NCBI GenBank assembly: GCA_001464425.1 | Contig: LNEK01000023.1 | Location: 1-34,908 of the forward strand | Source: Alphaproteobacteria bacterium Ga0077535 | GTDB lineage: Bacteria; Pseudomonadota; Alphaproteobacteria; Caulobacterales; Aquidulcibacteraceae | DNA length: 34,908 nt | Direction of reading: 5' to 3' | Shown: positions 15,160 to 22,955 of the stretch, piece after piece | How the letters are laid out: every line of letters starts with the position of its first letter | Numbering within the stretch: position 1 is the first letter of the stretch | Program-made: the position numbers and the translations under genes | The notes under the pieces: generated by a model | Told to the model about the DNA's origin: nothing | Seen by the model: the letters and a program-made list of their open reading frames with translations, nothing else | Databases searched by the model: none

Positions 15160-17844
15160 TTAGCAGGGAGTCGTGATTTCGAGTCCGCAGCTCCAATCCG
15201 CCCACCAACGATCACCGGAGTTCTGCACCGCACCGGCGTAGCTGCCGGCGTTGAAGAACGCGCCCAGGGTGGTCGGATTGACGGCTACGACCGCGTTTTC
15301 CGCTGCACCGTTGATGAAGATGCCGCTGAGCGTGTCAGGTGTTGTCGTCGAATTGTTCGCACCGGCCGTGATGAGAGCAACAGAGGGAGCTGTCGCCGCA
15401 GTCGGGCAGTCGAACAAGATCGAGTTGAACGTCGGTTGGTTCGGCGAAGCCGCCGCCGCATCGGCATTCAAGCAGGTCGTCGAGTTCACCACGACACCGT
15501 TCGCCAGGACGCCTGACGTACCGGAATTCATGATGATGTTCAGCGCACGATTACCAACGAACGTGAAGTTCGAGAGCGTCGGCCGCGAGCGCAGTTGCGG
15601 AGCGATCGAAGAACCGGTGGCGTTGCTAGCTTCGATGATGCGGTCGCCGCCGGCCGTGCGTTGCACGACGATGACAAACTGCATGTTGCCGACCCAGCCT
15701 GCGTCCCAGTCGATCGAGTCATCGTCGTTGCCGGTCAGCACGACGTGACGGAGATTGACGGTGCCGCCGAACATTTCGACGCCATCGTCCGCATTGTTGT
15801 GGACTTGGATGTAGTCAACTTCGGTCGCGCTGCCGACGCCGCCGAACGTGATGCCGTTCAGCTCGTTGCCAGCGGTGCCCGGGAGCGGGAAGCCAGCGAA
15901 CTTGACGCGCAGGTAGTTCAGGCGGCCGCTGTTGTCGTTCGCGGTCGCGCCACCATAGAGCGCCGGCGTGCCGGAGACGCCTTCGATCTCTTGTTGGCAA
16001 TTCACCGCGCCGCCAGCAACGGCGGTGTTGCAGTTGCCGATCGGTGCGCGACCGAGAATAACCAGGCCGCCCCACTCGCCGATGGCGTTGATCGAGTCGG
16101 CTTGCGAGTTGGTCAGGTCATTCAAGGAGGTCATCGTCACCGGTGCGCTACGCGTGCCGTTGGCGAAGATTTGCGAGCCGCGGTTCACCACCAGATAGTC
16201 CGCACCCGACGCACCGTAGAGCGTCACGCCAGCATCGATGGTGAGCACTGCTGCATCGCCGCCAACTGCTGTGCCGTCGCCACCAATATCGGTGCCAACG
16301 TCAACGCGGCCGCTGATGCGATAAATGTTGCCGCGGGCAAGACGCAGATCGGAGTTGTAGCGTCCGGCGAGCGTGCACTGACGCTGACCGCCGAACGAGC
16401 CTTCAGTCGTGCCGGTCGGGCACGGCGGGGCGTCGAACAGACGGAAGGTCCAGCCAGCCGCCCAGTTGCTTGCCTCAGTTTCGGTTGGCGAGAACGCACC
16501 AATATAGCTGCCGGCGCTGAAGAATGAGCCAAGCGTAGTCGGATTGACAGCCGTACGGGAGATTTCATTCGGGCCCGGGAAAACGCCCGCCAGCGTGTCC
16601 GGAGTCGCCGTTGAGTTGTTAGAGCCGGCGGCAATGTTGGTGTCGCCAACAGCGTCGGCCGGATCAGCGCAATCGAACAGAACCGAGTTGAACGTCGGCG
16701 CCGGCGAAGTTGCGGCGGCGGCGTTGTTCAAGCACTGGGCTGAACCGACAACCACACCGTTGACCAGGATGCCGGAAGCGCCCGAGTTTTGGATGATGTT
16801 GGTGCTGCGCGTGCCGATGAAGGTGAAGTTCGAGATCGTCGGCCGTGAGCGAAGTTGCGGCGCAGTCGACGAGCCCGTGGCGTTCGACGCTTCGATGATG
16901 CGGTCGCCTGCAGTCGGGCGTTGGCGCACCAACACGAACTGCATGTTGCCGACCCAACCGGCGTCATAGTCGAGCGAGTCGTCGTCATTGCCAGTCAGCA
17001 CGACGTGCTTTGCACTCACCGTGCCGCCGAAAAACTCGACGCCGTCGTCGGCGTTGTTGTGGACCTGGATGTAATCAACGTCGGTTTCGCTACCGACGCC
17101 CGCAAACGTGATGCCGTTCAATTCGTTGCCGGCGGTGCCAGGAAGCGGGAAACCAGCGAACAGCACGCGCACGTAACGGAGCGAGCCGCTGCGATCGTTT
17201 GCAAGCGCGCCACCGTAAAGCGCCGGCGTGCCCGAAATGCCTTCGACTTCCTGTTCGCAGGTGACCGTTCCAGCAGCGACGGCGGTGTTGCAGTTGCCGA
17301 TCGGAGCACGGCCAAGAATAACGAGACCGCCCCATTGGCCGATCGCGTTGACCTCATCGACGGTGCCAGCGATTTGCGTTTGGCTGGTGAAGGTGATCGG
17401 ATTGGTCGAGGTGCCTTCCGCAACGATCTGCGAACCGCGGTTGATCACCAGATAGTCGGCGCCGGAAGCGCCGAACATGGTTACGCCCGGCTCGACCGTC
17501 AGCGTCGCGCGCTGGCCGCCAGCGCGGTTGCCGTCGCCGCCGATATCAGCGCCGACGTCGACACGCCCGTTCAAGCGATACGCAACGCCTGGAACGTTCG
17601 GGATTGTGCGGTTGTTGAGGATCGCGCCAGACAGTTCGCAAACCGTGACGCCAGCAACGGCGGTCAACGTGTTGAAACCAGTCGGGCAAACGCCGCCGCC
17701 TGTGCCAGGACCCGTGCCAGGACCAGTGCCCGGACCAGTGCCCGGATCAGTCGCACCCGGCGAAGAGATGCTTGAACCGCCGCACGCTGCGACGCCCAGT
17801 GCTAGCGCTAACATCAGCGCCCGCAACGTATTTCGAGAGGCCAT
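15160..17844 (-). CDS. Large lipoprotein with two tandem homologous halves
   Basis: 894 residues. The signal ends in LGVAAC with lipidated Cys at residue 21, followed by a Gly/Pro/Thr linker with repeated PGTG units (about 33-50). Two homologous halves follow, about residues 52-465 and 473-894. Each starts with CPTG and contains YR(L/I)xGRVDVG, GASGADYLV(I/V)NRGSQI, IGxWGGLVILGRAPIGNCNTAV, GTPALYGG, FPLPGTAGNELNGITF, VDYIQVHNNADDGVE and HVVLTGNDDDS. The repeating Gly/Asn-rich strands suggest a beta-helix-like surface protein. Similar proteins occur beside TonB receptors in other proteobacteria. With a T2SS next door it is a plausible exported T2SS substrate (Caulobacter is known to secrete a lipoprotein, ElpS, by its T2SS), but that is inference. 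The start has a good upstream GGTGGGG. Confidence 0.85.
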   Translation of the reverse strand: MASRNTLRALMLALALGVAACGGSSISSPGATDPGTGPGTGPGTGPGTGGGVCPTGFNTLTAVAGVTVCELSGAILNNRTIPNVPGVAYRLNGRVDVGADIGGDGNRAGGQRATLTVEPGVTMFGASGADYLVINRGSQIVAEGTSTNPITFTSQTQIAGTVDEVNAIGQWGGLVILGRAPIGNCNTAVAAGTVTCEQEVEGISGTPALYGGALANDRSGSLRYVRVLFAGFPLPGTAGNELNGITFAGVGSETDVDYIQVHNNADDGVEFFGGTVSAKHVVLTGNDDDSLDYDAGWVGNMQFVLVRQRPTAGDRIIEASNATGSSTAPQLRSRPTISNFTFIGTRSTNIIQNSGASGILVNGVVVGSAQCLNNAAAATSPAPTFNSVLFDCADPADAVGDTNIAAGSNNSTATPDTLAGVFPGPNEISRTAVNPTTLGSFFSAGSYIGAFSPTETEASNWAAGWTFRLFDAPPCPTGTTEGSFGGQRQCTLAGRYNSDLRLARGNIYRISGRVDVGTDIGGDGTAVGGDAAVLTIDAGVTLYGASGADYLVVNRGSQIFANGTRSAPVTMTSLNDLTNSQADSINAIGEWGGLVILGRAPIGNCNTAVAGGAVNCQQEIEGVSGTPALYGGATANDNSGRLNYLRVKFAGFPLPGTAGNELNGITFGGVGSATEVDYIQVHNNADDGVEMFGGTVNLRHVVLTGNDDDSIDWDAGWVGNMQFVIVVQRTAGGDRIIEASNATGSSIAPQLRSRPTLSNFTFVGNRALNIIMNSGTSGVLANGVVVNSTTCLNADAAAASPNQPTFNSILFDCPTAATAPSVALITAGANNSTTTPDTLSGIFINGAAENAVVAVNPTTLGAFFNAGSYAGAVQNSGDRWWADWSCGLEITTPC
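15230..17695 (-). repeat. Internal tandem gene duplication
   Basis: The two halves of the large lipoprotein gene remain clearly alike at DNA level. For example, the stretch at 15839-15899 matches 17099-17159 at most positions, as do 16021-16075 and 17281-17335. This points to a duplication recent enough, or homogenised enough, to keep nucleotide similarity. Confidence 0.85.
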
Positions 17845-18178
17845 TTTGCGTCCCCACCTTTGATAAAACCAGTGAGGCGAACGACTCCATCATCACACGC
17901 CCCGCGGCGGGACCTAGGGCTGGGTATTAATGGTTTGATGGCGTTTGTTTTACACTTTTACGAAACAGGCCCCCCACGCGCCCCGGCCTACCTTAATGCT
18001 TCATTACACCCTTCGGTATGGCGGACGCGTTACGTCGCCAAGCCGTCACGAAACCGTCGCGAAGCCTTCATCAAAACTGAATCTTGGACAAAGGCTTGGG
18101 CGAATGTTCGACGTCGGCTGGAACGTCTCGTCGGGTCGCGATAGCATCGTGGTTTGCAGAGGCAGAACGCCAACGATC
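17845..18178. promoter_or_regulatory. Intergenic region upstream of the duplicated lipoprotein
   Basis: About 330 bases without a credible gene. It must contain the minus-strand promoter of the 894-residue lipoprotein gene. An AT-rich stretch at about 17925-17965 is the likeliest place. I could not identify a Pho box or other named operator. Confidence 0.35.
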
Positions 18179-18376
18179 ATGACGCTATATCAAGTGCTGA
18201 TGGGCAGCGGCCGGCTGCAGTTGAGTTGCTTGATGTGCGCGACTCGCACTTCGCTCGAAGCAAGTTTCTTCGCCCGCCGCTACGGCATCGACACGTGCAC
18301 GCATGTGGTCGCGAAGTCATTGGTATGCGCCGATTGCGGATCAGCGAGCGTAGTGCTTGGGGTCGAAGCGATCTGA
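18179..18376 (+). CDS. 65-residue zinc-ribbon-like protein
   Basis: Starts MTLYQVLMGSGRLQLSC and carries two knuckles, C17-x2-C20 and C50-x2-C53 (VCADCGS), about 30 residues apart, the layout of small alphaproteobacterial zinc-ribbon proteins of unknown function. The frame is open further upstream (to 17945), but that part has no protein-like character, so I choose the internal ATG at 18179. No strong ribosome-binding site is seen. Convergent with the DUF6265 gene. Function unknown; a nucleic-acid or protein-binding ribbon is the usual guess for such folds. Confidence 0.55.
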   Translation: MTLYQVLMGSGRLQLSCLMCATRTSLEASFFARRYGIDTCTHVVAKSLVCADCGSASVVLGVEAI

Positions 18377-18429
18377 GTGCTCAAAAGCAGAAAGCCGCCG
18401 CCACCGAACCGCATGGCGCGTGCACCCAA

Positions 18430-18906
18430 CTATTCAGGGCTCGCATTTGCGCAGGGCTCGAACTGTGTTTCCCAGCCTCGCTCATCTCCAGTTTGGAGAA
18501 CGATAAAAAGGCTGTCGCCCTCGCGGCGGTAGGTGATCTTCTGCACATCCGCATCGCCTGAGGTCTCAAACACCGCCTCAGACCCGGTGTTGCTCACGAG
18601 AGAAAAGGCGCGGGCAGGCTGACTGCCAATGTGCGCAAAAAATGAGACCCCGCCAGTTTCCGTAGTCGTAATGCGCAGAGACTGCGGAACTTGAGAACCA
18701 TCCGCGCTAGGAATGAGGGTGGAGCCGCTAATTGCCGGCCCCACAGCCGGCTCCCAGCGTTCGACAACGCCATCACGACTGAGCCAACAGCCAACGATCC
18801 AATCGAACCCTTCGAGCGTCGGGAGCGCACGTTCCGACACCGGCGGAGGCGCGCAAGTCATCACGATCAACGCAAACGGAAGAATGAGCGCGGTTGGCCT
18901 CGTCAT
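18430..18906 (-). CDS. DUF6265-type lipoprotein
   Basis: 158 residues. The N-terminus is a lipoprotein signal with lipobox VMTC at about residue 18, then a domain opening LEGFDWIVGCWLSRDGVVERWEP, the LxWLxGCW...EEW pattern of DUF6265. The strand-rich rest (ISGSTLI, RAFSLVSNTGSEAVFE, KITYRREGDSLFIVL) fits a small calycin-like barrel of unknown ligand. The start at 18906 is chosen over 18978 because it begins directly at the signal peptide. It is the last chromosomal gene before the presumed island boundary. Confidence 0.75.
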   Translation of the reverse strand: MTRPTALILPFALIVMTCAPPPVSERALPTLEGFDWIVGCWLSRDGVVERWEPAVGPAISGSTLIPSADGSQVPQSLRITTTETGGVSFFAHIGSQPARAFSLVSNTGSEAVFETSGDADVQKITYRREGDSLFIVLQTGDERGWETQFEPCANASPE

Positions 18907-19041
18907 TTGCCAGAAGCCCTGTGTTAGTTTTTTAGAAGCTTCAATTACCCTCTCCTCAGCGCAAGCACTTCCATTCACCTTCGTCGGAGGCGAGTATTGC
19001 AGCGCCTGCGGCGTTGGAGCATCCGAGGTACCTCTGCGAGG

Positions 19042-19061
19042 TGGCGGACAGAGAGGGATTC
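19042..19061 (-). other. tRNA-Ser 3'-end fragment, presumed att site
   Basis: Read on the minus strand this is the end of a tRNA-Ser gene: T-loop end GAAT, T-stem half CCCTC, acceptor half TCTGTCC, discriminator G and CCA. No anticodon arm or 5' acceptor half is present nearby, so it is a remnant and not a gene. Integrases often use tRNA-Ser 3' ends as attachment sites. The T-loop side faces right, so the inserted DNA should lie to the right and the undisturbed tRNA at its far end. Confidence 0.65.
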
Positions 19062-19392
19062 ACGGAAGGCGAAAAAACGCAATAGATCAAACGGAATGAA
19101 TTGCGCGGGCTGAAAAATACCCCGGCAGATACCCCATCTCATGTTGCATCAATTTTAGGTTCGAATCCTGAACACCGATCGGTGAAGCATCCGCCAACGG
19201 CCGCCGCGAACAGCGCGAATTGGACAACAATTCGCCCCGCCTGCCCCCAGGACAGCGGGCTGCTTCAATGGGCTTCCCAATGGGAAGTCCCATTGGGAAG
19301 CCCATTCGTTTGCATCTGGAATTTCGCTCTGCCGCGTGTTGAACTTCTGAACGCTCGCACCGCGTTGCGGCGTATAAGACGAGTGCCTGCTG
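19062..19392. other. Island end region without genes
   Basis: About 330 bases with no convincing coding sequence. It holds a T-arm-like sequence at 19155-19171 (5-bp stem around a TTCGAAT loop) and the long palindrome at 19267-19306. Both are listed separately as observations. Confidence 0.5.
19267..19306. repeat. Perfect 18-bp inverted repeat
   Basis: AATGGGCTTCCCAATGGG at 19267-19284 and its exact reverse complement at 19289-19306 are separated by AAGT. Smaller palindromes are nested inside (TTCCCAATGGGAA and TCCCATTGGGA). No T run follows on either strand, so it is not an ordinary terminator. Confidence 0.9.
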
Positions 19393-19944
19393 CTAAGTCC
19401 GGGCGGGACTGGCTGACCGCGCCTGGCGCCTGTGATGATGGCGAATGGCCAAAAGCAGCCACCGGAGTTGTTCGCGATCGAACCGTCTCAACGGGGCGTC
19501 CTCAACCACACTCGCACCGGCCATGGTGACGCCTGGCACCAAGCCTTCTCGCAGACGCCGCGCCACCGTTGCGCGCGAGACGCCAAAATAGAATCGCACG
19601 TCCTTGTAGGTGAACCAGAGCTGCGATGACGGGAGTTGTTGGACCGCTCGCGTCGCTCGTTCAATTGCCTCAACCGGATACTGGGGCATGTCATCCAGCG
19701 TCAGCACACGTGAGACAGGATGGCATGTCTTGGGACTGACTCGAACACGTTGAGCCGAAGCGCGCGTTCTTCGTGGGCTAGCATTTGCCGGGGGCGCGTC
19801 AGCCGGTGATACGGCACGTGGAAGCGGCTTGGTTGAGCGTGCAGTAGCGGCGGACTCAGGCTCCGTCTCCACATCGAACAGACAAAGCTGCGCGAGCATC
19901 GCGTTGTCTTTCGCAGTTCGGGCGCGCGCAGTGGTGGATCTCAT
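19393..19944 (-). CDS. Helix-turn-helix protein of mobile element
   Basis: 183 residues. The first 75 are low-complexity, Ala/Pro/Arg-rich. The C-terminal part (about 85-175) reads as a DNA-binding domain: WFTYKDVRFYFGVSRATVARRLREGLVPG is a clear helix-turn-helix with SRATVARRL as recognition helix. It is divergent from the relaxase gene and shares with it the repeat-rich gap, so it may regulate transfer or bind the origin of transfer. I do not recognise a named family. Confidence 0.7.
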   Translation of the reverse strand: MRSTTARARTAKDNAMLAQLCLFDVETEPESAATARSTKPLPRAVSPADAPPANASPRRTRASAQRVRVSPKTCHPVSRVLTLDDMPQYPVEAIERATRAVQQLPSSQLWFTYKDVRFYFGVSRATVARRLREGLVPGVTMAGASVVEDAPLRRFDREQLRWLLLAIRHHHRRQARSASPART

Positions 19945-20136
19945 GACCGCCTCTAAGGGCTGAAAGTTTATCCACAGATCGCCAAGCTTGCACGCTGGCG
20001 CGTTATTCCTGACTATTCCTTGTTCATCGGCAAGACCTGGGCGTCGCCGCTGGAGCGGCCGTGCTCTCGCGCTTCGCGTGGAGCCGCATCGCGTCTCTCC
20101 CCCTTCGGGCGTCGATCACTGACGCAAGAGCGCAGC

Positions 20137-20169
20137 GCATAACGAGGAAGACGTCAGCATAACGAGGAA
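20137..20169. repeat. Two 13-bp direct repeats, possible iterons
   Basis: GCATAACGAGGAA occurs at 20137-20149 and again at 20157-20169. The 20-base period is about two helical turns. The repeats sit in the gap between the helix-turn-helix gene and the relaxase gene, where an oriT or operator would be expected. Confidence 0.6.
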
Positions 20170-20252
20170 AAAGACGAAGGGTTGATGGCAAGATAGAATG
20201 CGCCGCAGTGCTGGATGCACAGCGGCTTGTCTGCACATCTTTTTTTCCACCT

Positions 20253-20283
20253 CGTCGCGGCCCGCGACGCCGCAAAATGCGGC
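20253..20283. repeat. Paired hairpins, oriT candidate
   Basis: CGTCGCGG at 20253-20260 pairs with CCGCGACG at 20262-20269 around a single base. It is followed immediately by GCCGC-AAAAT-GCGGC at 20269-20283. Two adjacent stems just upstream of a relaxase gene are typical of origins of transfer. The T run lies before and not after them on the plus strand, so termination is unlikely. Confidence 0.4.
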
Positions 20284-20302
20284 AAGGCTAAAAAGGACCG
20301 CT

Positions 20303-20324
20303 GTGCGCTAACAAACAGGCGCAC
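20303..20324 (+). promoter_or_regulatory. Hairpin at the relaxase start
   Basis: GTGCGC at 20303-20308 and GCGCAC at 20319-20324 flank TAACAAACAG, ending just before the relaxase start. The possible ribosome-binding CAGG overlaps the right arm. The stem could hide the start site or be an operator. Confidence 0.35.
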
Positions 20325-20327
20325 GTG

Positions 20328-22316
20328 ATGGACGACGAAGACAGATTCGAAGGCGATGTCAGCCGACGTCGCGCGAAACGCACCCCGGACGCCGGCTCGA
20401 TGTTTCGCCCGCCGTCCGCCGCCAGCTCCAAGCGCGTCGCCGCGCGCGCACGCGCGGCCTGGTACAATCGCAGCCGCGGCGCGGGCGCCGTCAAGCTGAA
20501 GCACGAGCGGCCCGCCGGCAGCCAGCGCGTGATCGTGAAGATACACCCCAAGGTCCACGCTAAGGCGGCGGGCGGCGCGGGGTCGCTGATGCGGCACACC
20601 CTCTATGTCGAACGCGACGGCGCCGGCCGCGATGGCGACGCGGTCCAGGTGTTTGACCGCGAGCACGATCGGGCCGACGGCGCTGCCTTCGTCGAACGCT
20701 GCGAAGACGACCGGCACCATTTCCGGGTCATCATCTCGCCTGAGCGCGGCGCAGCCATCGACGACCTCAAGGGCTACACCCGCGACCTGATGCGAACCGT
20801 GGAATCGGACCTCGGCACCCGTATCGACTGGATCGCGGCCGAGCATCATGACACCGGCCACGCCCACGTCCATTTGCTGATGCGGGGCGTCCGTGCAGAT
20901 GGGCGCGACCTGGTCATCCCGCGCGCTTATGTTTCCCACGGTTTCCGCGAGCGGGCGGAGCGCCTCGCCACCGAGCTGCTTGGGCCGCGCCTTGAACCCG
21001 ACTGCGCCGATCGCGCGGTGAAGCAGGAACGCCTTACTGAGCTGGACCGCGAGCTCGTCGCCCGCTCGCGCGGCCAAGAGATCGCGATGAGCGCGCTGCC
21101 CGACGATGGCGTGCGCGCCGCCCGGCTGGTGCAGCGGCTCAACCGGCTGGAAGAGCTGGGTCTTGCTGAACCGGCTCGCGCCGGGGTGTGGAGGCTCGAT
21201 GCCCAGCTTGAGGAGAAACTCATCCGCCTCGGCGATCAGCGCGACCGCGAGCGCGCCACCGCGCGGTTGCTGGCGCAGGAGCAACGCGGGCTCGAACCGC
21301 AGCGCACACGAGAACTAGAAGCGGCGCATTCAAGCCAGCGCGTCACCGGACGTCTGGTTGGCTTCGAGCGTCTAGGCGAGGACGCACGCGGACCGCAGCT
21401 TATCGGCGTGGAAGGCATCGACGGCAGATTTTGGACCGCGCGCGTTGCTGGTCCTGAAGATCTGCGCGGGCTCGCTGGCGTCGAGCGCGGCGCCATCGTC
21501 GAGATCGAGCGTGCGGCGCCGGACTTGAAGGCGTCAGACCGCACGATTTGGGAGATCGCGCAGGAGAACGATCTTACCTATTCGGCGGCGCTGCATCGGC
21601 AAACGCGGCCGACCGATCGCGCGAACTACATCGAAATGCACGAACGCAGGCTGGAAGCGCTCCGGCGCGACGGTGTGGTCAGCCGCGAGCGCGACGGCAC
21701 GTTCTATCTACCCCACGACTACCCTACCCAAGTGGCGATGCGCGAAGGGCGGGGCGGACGCGAAAGCGCCCGCGTGACGCTGATCGATCCGCATCCGCTG
21801 GATCGGCAGGCTGAGTACCCCGGTCCGACTTGGCTCGACCGCATCGCAGACGGCCGCGCAGACATAAGCCAGATGCGCAGCGAAGGTTTTGGCGCTGAGA
21901 TCGGCAAAGTCTGGAAGCAACGAGAAGCGACGCTAGAGAAGCTCGGCTTGGGCGAGCGCGGCCCAGACGGGTTCCAGGCCATGCCCGGCTGGCGCGACAG
22001 CCTGACTTCGCTTGAGCAGGACGCTCTTCGCGAGCGCATCGAGCGCGACACGGGGCGCGTGGCGCATTTCGCGCGCGACGGCGAGCGTGTGCACGGGCTC
22101 TACACGGGTCGCATCCATCTCGCCGAACAAAGCTTTGCATTGATCGAACACGATCGCACCGCAACTCTGACGCCTTGGCGGCCGGCGATGGACCGCGCGC
22201 TCAATCAAGTGGTAGCGGGCCAAGTCAAAGGCATGAGTTTCGACTTCAAATACGGTCGCGGCGCCGAGAAAGAGATCACCAAGGCGCTTGGGATCGACAT
22301 AGGCGGGCGCGGATAG
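20328..22316 (+). CDS. VirD2-type relaxase with DUF3363 domain
   Basis: 662 residues, normal for this family. It nicks DNA at an origin of transfer and leads the strand into a recipient. The N-terminal relaxase half shows HFRVIISPE at 131-139 and the metal-binding histidine motif HHDTGHAHVH at 173-182. Which Tyr is catalytic is not certain from sequence; Y93 and Y46 are candidates. The C-terminal half is the DUF3363 region (RVTGRLVGFERL, then DLTYSAALHRQ, and the end STVSFDFKYG-like MSFDFKYGRG). GTG at 20325 directly precedes ATG 20328. No coupling protein or T4SS gene follows in the window, so the element may be mobilisable and not self-transmissible. Confidence 0.9.
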   Translation: MDDEDRFEGDVSRRRAKRTPDAGSMFRPPSAASSKRVAARARAAWYNRSRGAGAVKLKHERPAGSQRVIVKIHPKVHAKAAGGAGSLMRHTLYVERDGAGRDGDAVQVFDREHDRADGAAFVERCEDDRHHFRVIISPERGAAIDDLKGYTRDLMRTVESDLGTRIDWIAAEHHDTGHAHVHLLMRGVRADGRDLVIPRAYVSHGFRERAERLATELLGPRLEPDCADRAVKQERLTELDRELVARSRGQEIAMSALPDDGVRAARLVQRLNRLEELGLAEPARAGVWRLDAQLEEKLIRLGDQRDRERATARLLAQEQRGLEPQRTRELEAAHSSQRVTGRLVGFERLGEDARGPQLIGVEGIDGRFWTARVAGPEDLRGLAGVERGAIVEIERAAPDLKASDRTIWEIAQENDLTYSAALHRQTRPTDRANYIEMHERRLEALRRDGVVSRERDGTFYLPHDYPTQVAMREGRGGRESARVTLIDPHPLDRQAEYPGPTWLDRIADGRADISQMRSEGFGAEIGKVWKQREATLEKLGLGERGPDGFQAMPGWRDSLTSLEQDALRERIERDTGRVAHFARDGERVHGLYTGRIHLAEQSFALIEHDRTATLTPWRPAMDRALNQVVAGQVKGMSFDFKYGRGAEKEITKALGIDIGGRG

Positions 22317-22606
22317 CGTGGTACCGCGTTTTCTCCTGTTGCCTGACGTTGCCTTGTTGAGCGTGCACCGACTTGAGCGCTGAACGCACTTGCGGCCAGG
22401 TGTCGCGACTTTCGTGCAATCGATGATTCCGCATTAAACGGCGTTTCGGCAGCGCCAACCGTAGCGACGGATGCTGTATCCCGGCGTTTCCCTGCATTTC
22501 ACTCGTGCGCGCGTCAAACGCGAATTCGCGCGCCAAGGCATGAGCGTTGACCCACTAGCGACTCGATGTTCGCCTTGTTGGGTGGAAAAGCTCGGAAAGG
22601 CAGAGC
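22317..22606. other. Gap after relaxase, nothing identified
   Basis: About 290 bases between the relaxase and the small helix-turn-helix gene. I see no conserved gene, tRNA or strong hairpin here; it may carry the promoter of the next gene. Confidence 0.4.
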
Positions 22607-22876
22607 ATGCAGGACGCACCACGCTTTATGGCCGAGGATCCGGATCGTCTGTATTCGCGCAAAGACGCGGCGCGCTATCTCACGGAATTAGGACTAGAGA
22701 CGGCGCCGCAGACATTGGCGCGCAAATTCCATGAGGGCACAGGACCGCTCTGCACGCATGTCGGCGTTCGGGCGATGTACTGGAAATCGGACCTCGACGA
22801 TTACTTCCAGGCACACGTTTCCGCGCCTCGGCGTTCGTCGAGCGAGCTCCGGCGGCCCGGTGGCGTCCGATCCTGA
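22607..22876 (+). CDS. Excisionase-like small DNA-binding protein
   Basis: 89 residues. After a short N-terminus the sequence RLYSRKDAARYLTELGL opens a winged helix of the MerR/excisionase type, and ends with YWKSDLDDYFQAH, the usual final helix of such proteins. An AAGG lies 9 bases before the ATG. Proteins of this kind often accompany relaxases on alphaproteobacterial mobile elements and can act as recombination directionality factors or regulators. ATG at 22628 is an alternative start. Confidence 0.65.
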   Translation: MQDAPRFMAEDPDRLYSRKDAARYLTELGLETAPQTLARKFHEGTGPLCTHVGVRAMYWKSDLDDYFQAHVSAPRRSSSELRRPGGVRS

Positions 22877-22955
22877 ACACGACAGCTTGAAACTTCCGCT
22901 TTTCGCAGAGCGCTGCCATTTGCGTTCTGACGCCAACGTCTCCCTTACAGCGCGT

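Noticed and set aside
17701-17755. Short tandem repeats (CCAGGACC(A/C)GTGCC-like) as a CRISPR or regulatory array
   Set aside because: They encode the Pro-Gly-Thr-Gly linker of the lipoprotein in frame; there are no spacers.
15595-17775. Several plus-strand frames of over 300 codons opposite the duplicated lipoprotein
   Set aside because: They mirror the two repeated halves and reflect the GC-rich codon pattern of the minus-strand gene, with no domain of their own.
17945-18376. 143-codon plus-strand frame ending at the zinc-ribbon stop
   Set aside because: Only the last 65 codons look like a protein; the upstream part overlaps the promoter region of the large lipoprotein and has no conserved features.
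19267-19306. Palindrome as a CueR operator (it contains CTTCCCA and TGGGAAG)
   Set aside because: CueR sites here use 7-base arms with a 7-base centre (21 bp); the spacing in this palindrome is different and no promoter surrounds it.
19968-19976. TTATCCACA as a stand-alone replication origin signal
   Set aside because: A single DnaA box is expected about once by chance in a window of this size and no replication initiator gene is present.
20154-21284. Long minus-strand open frame (376 codons) opposite the relaxase gene
   Set aside because: It is antisense to a clear VirD2/DUF3363 relaxase in GC-rich DNA, where long shadow frames are common, and its translation has no recognisable domain.
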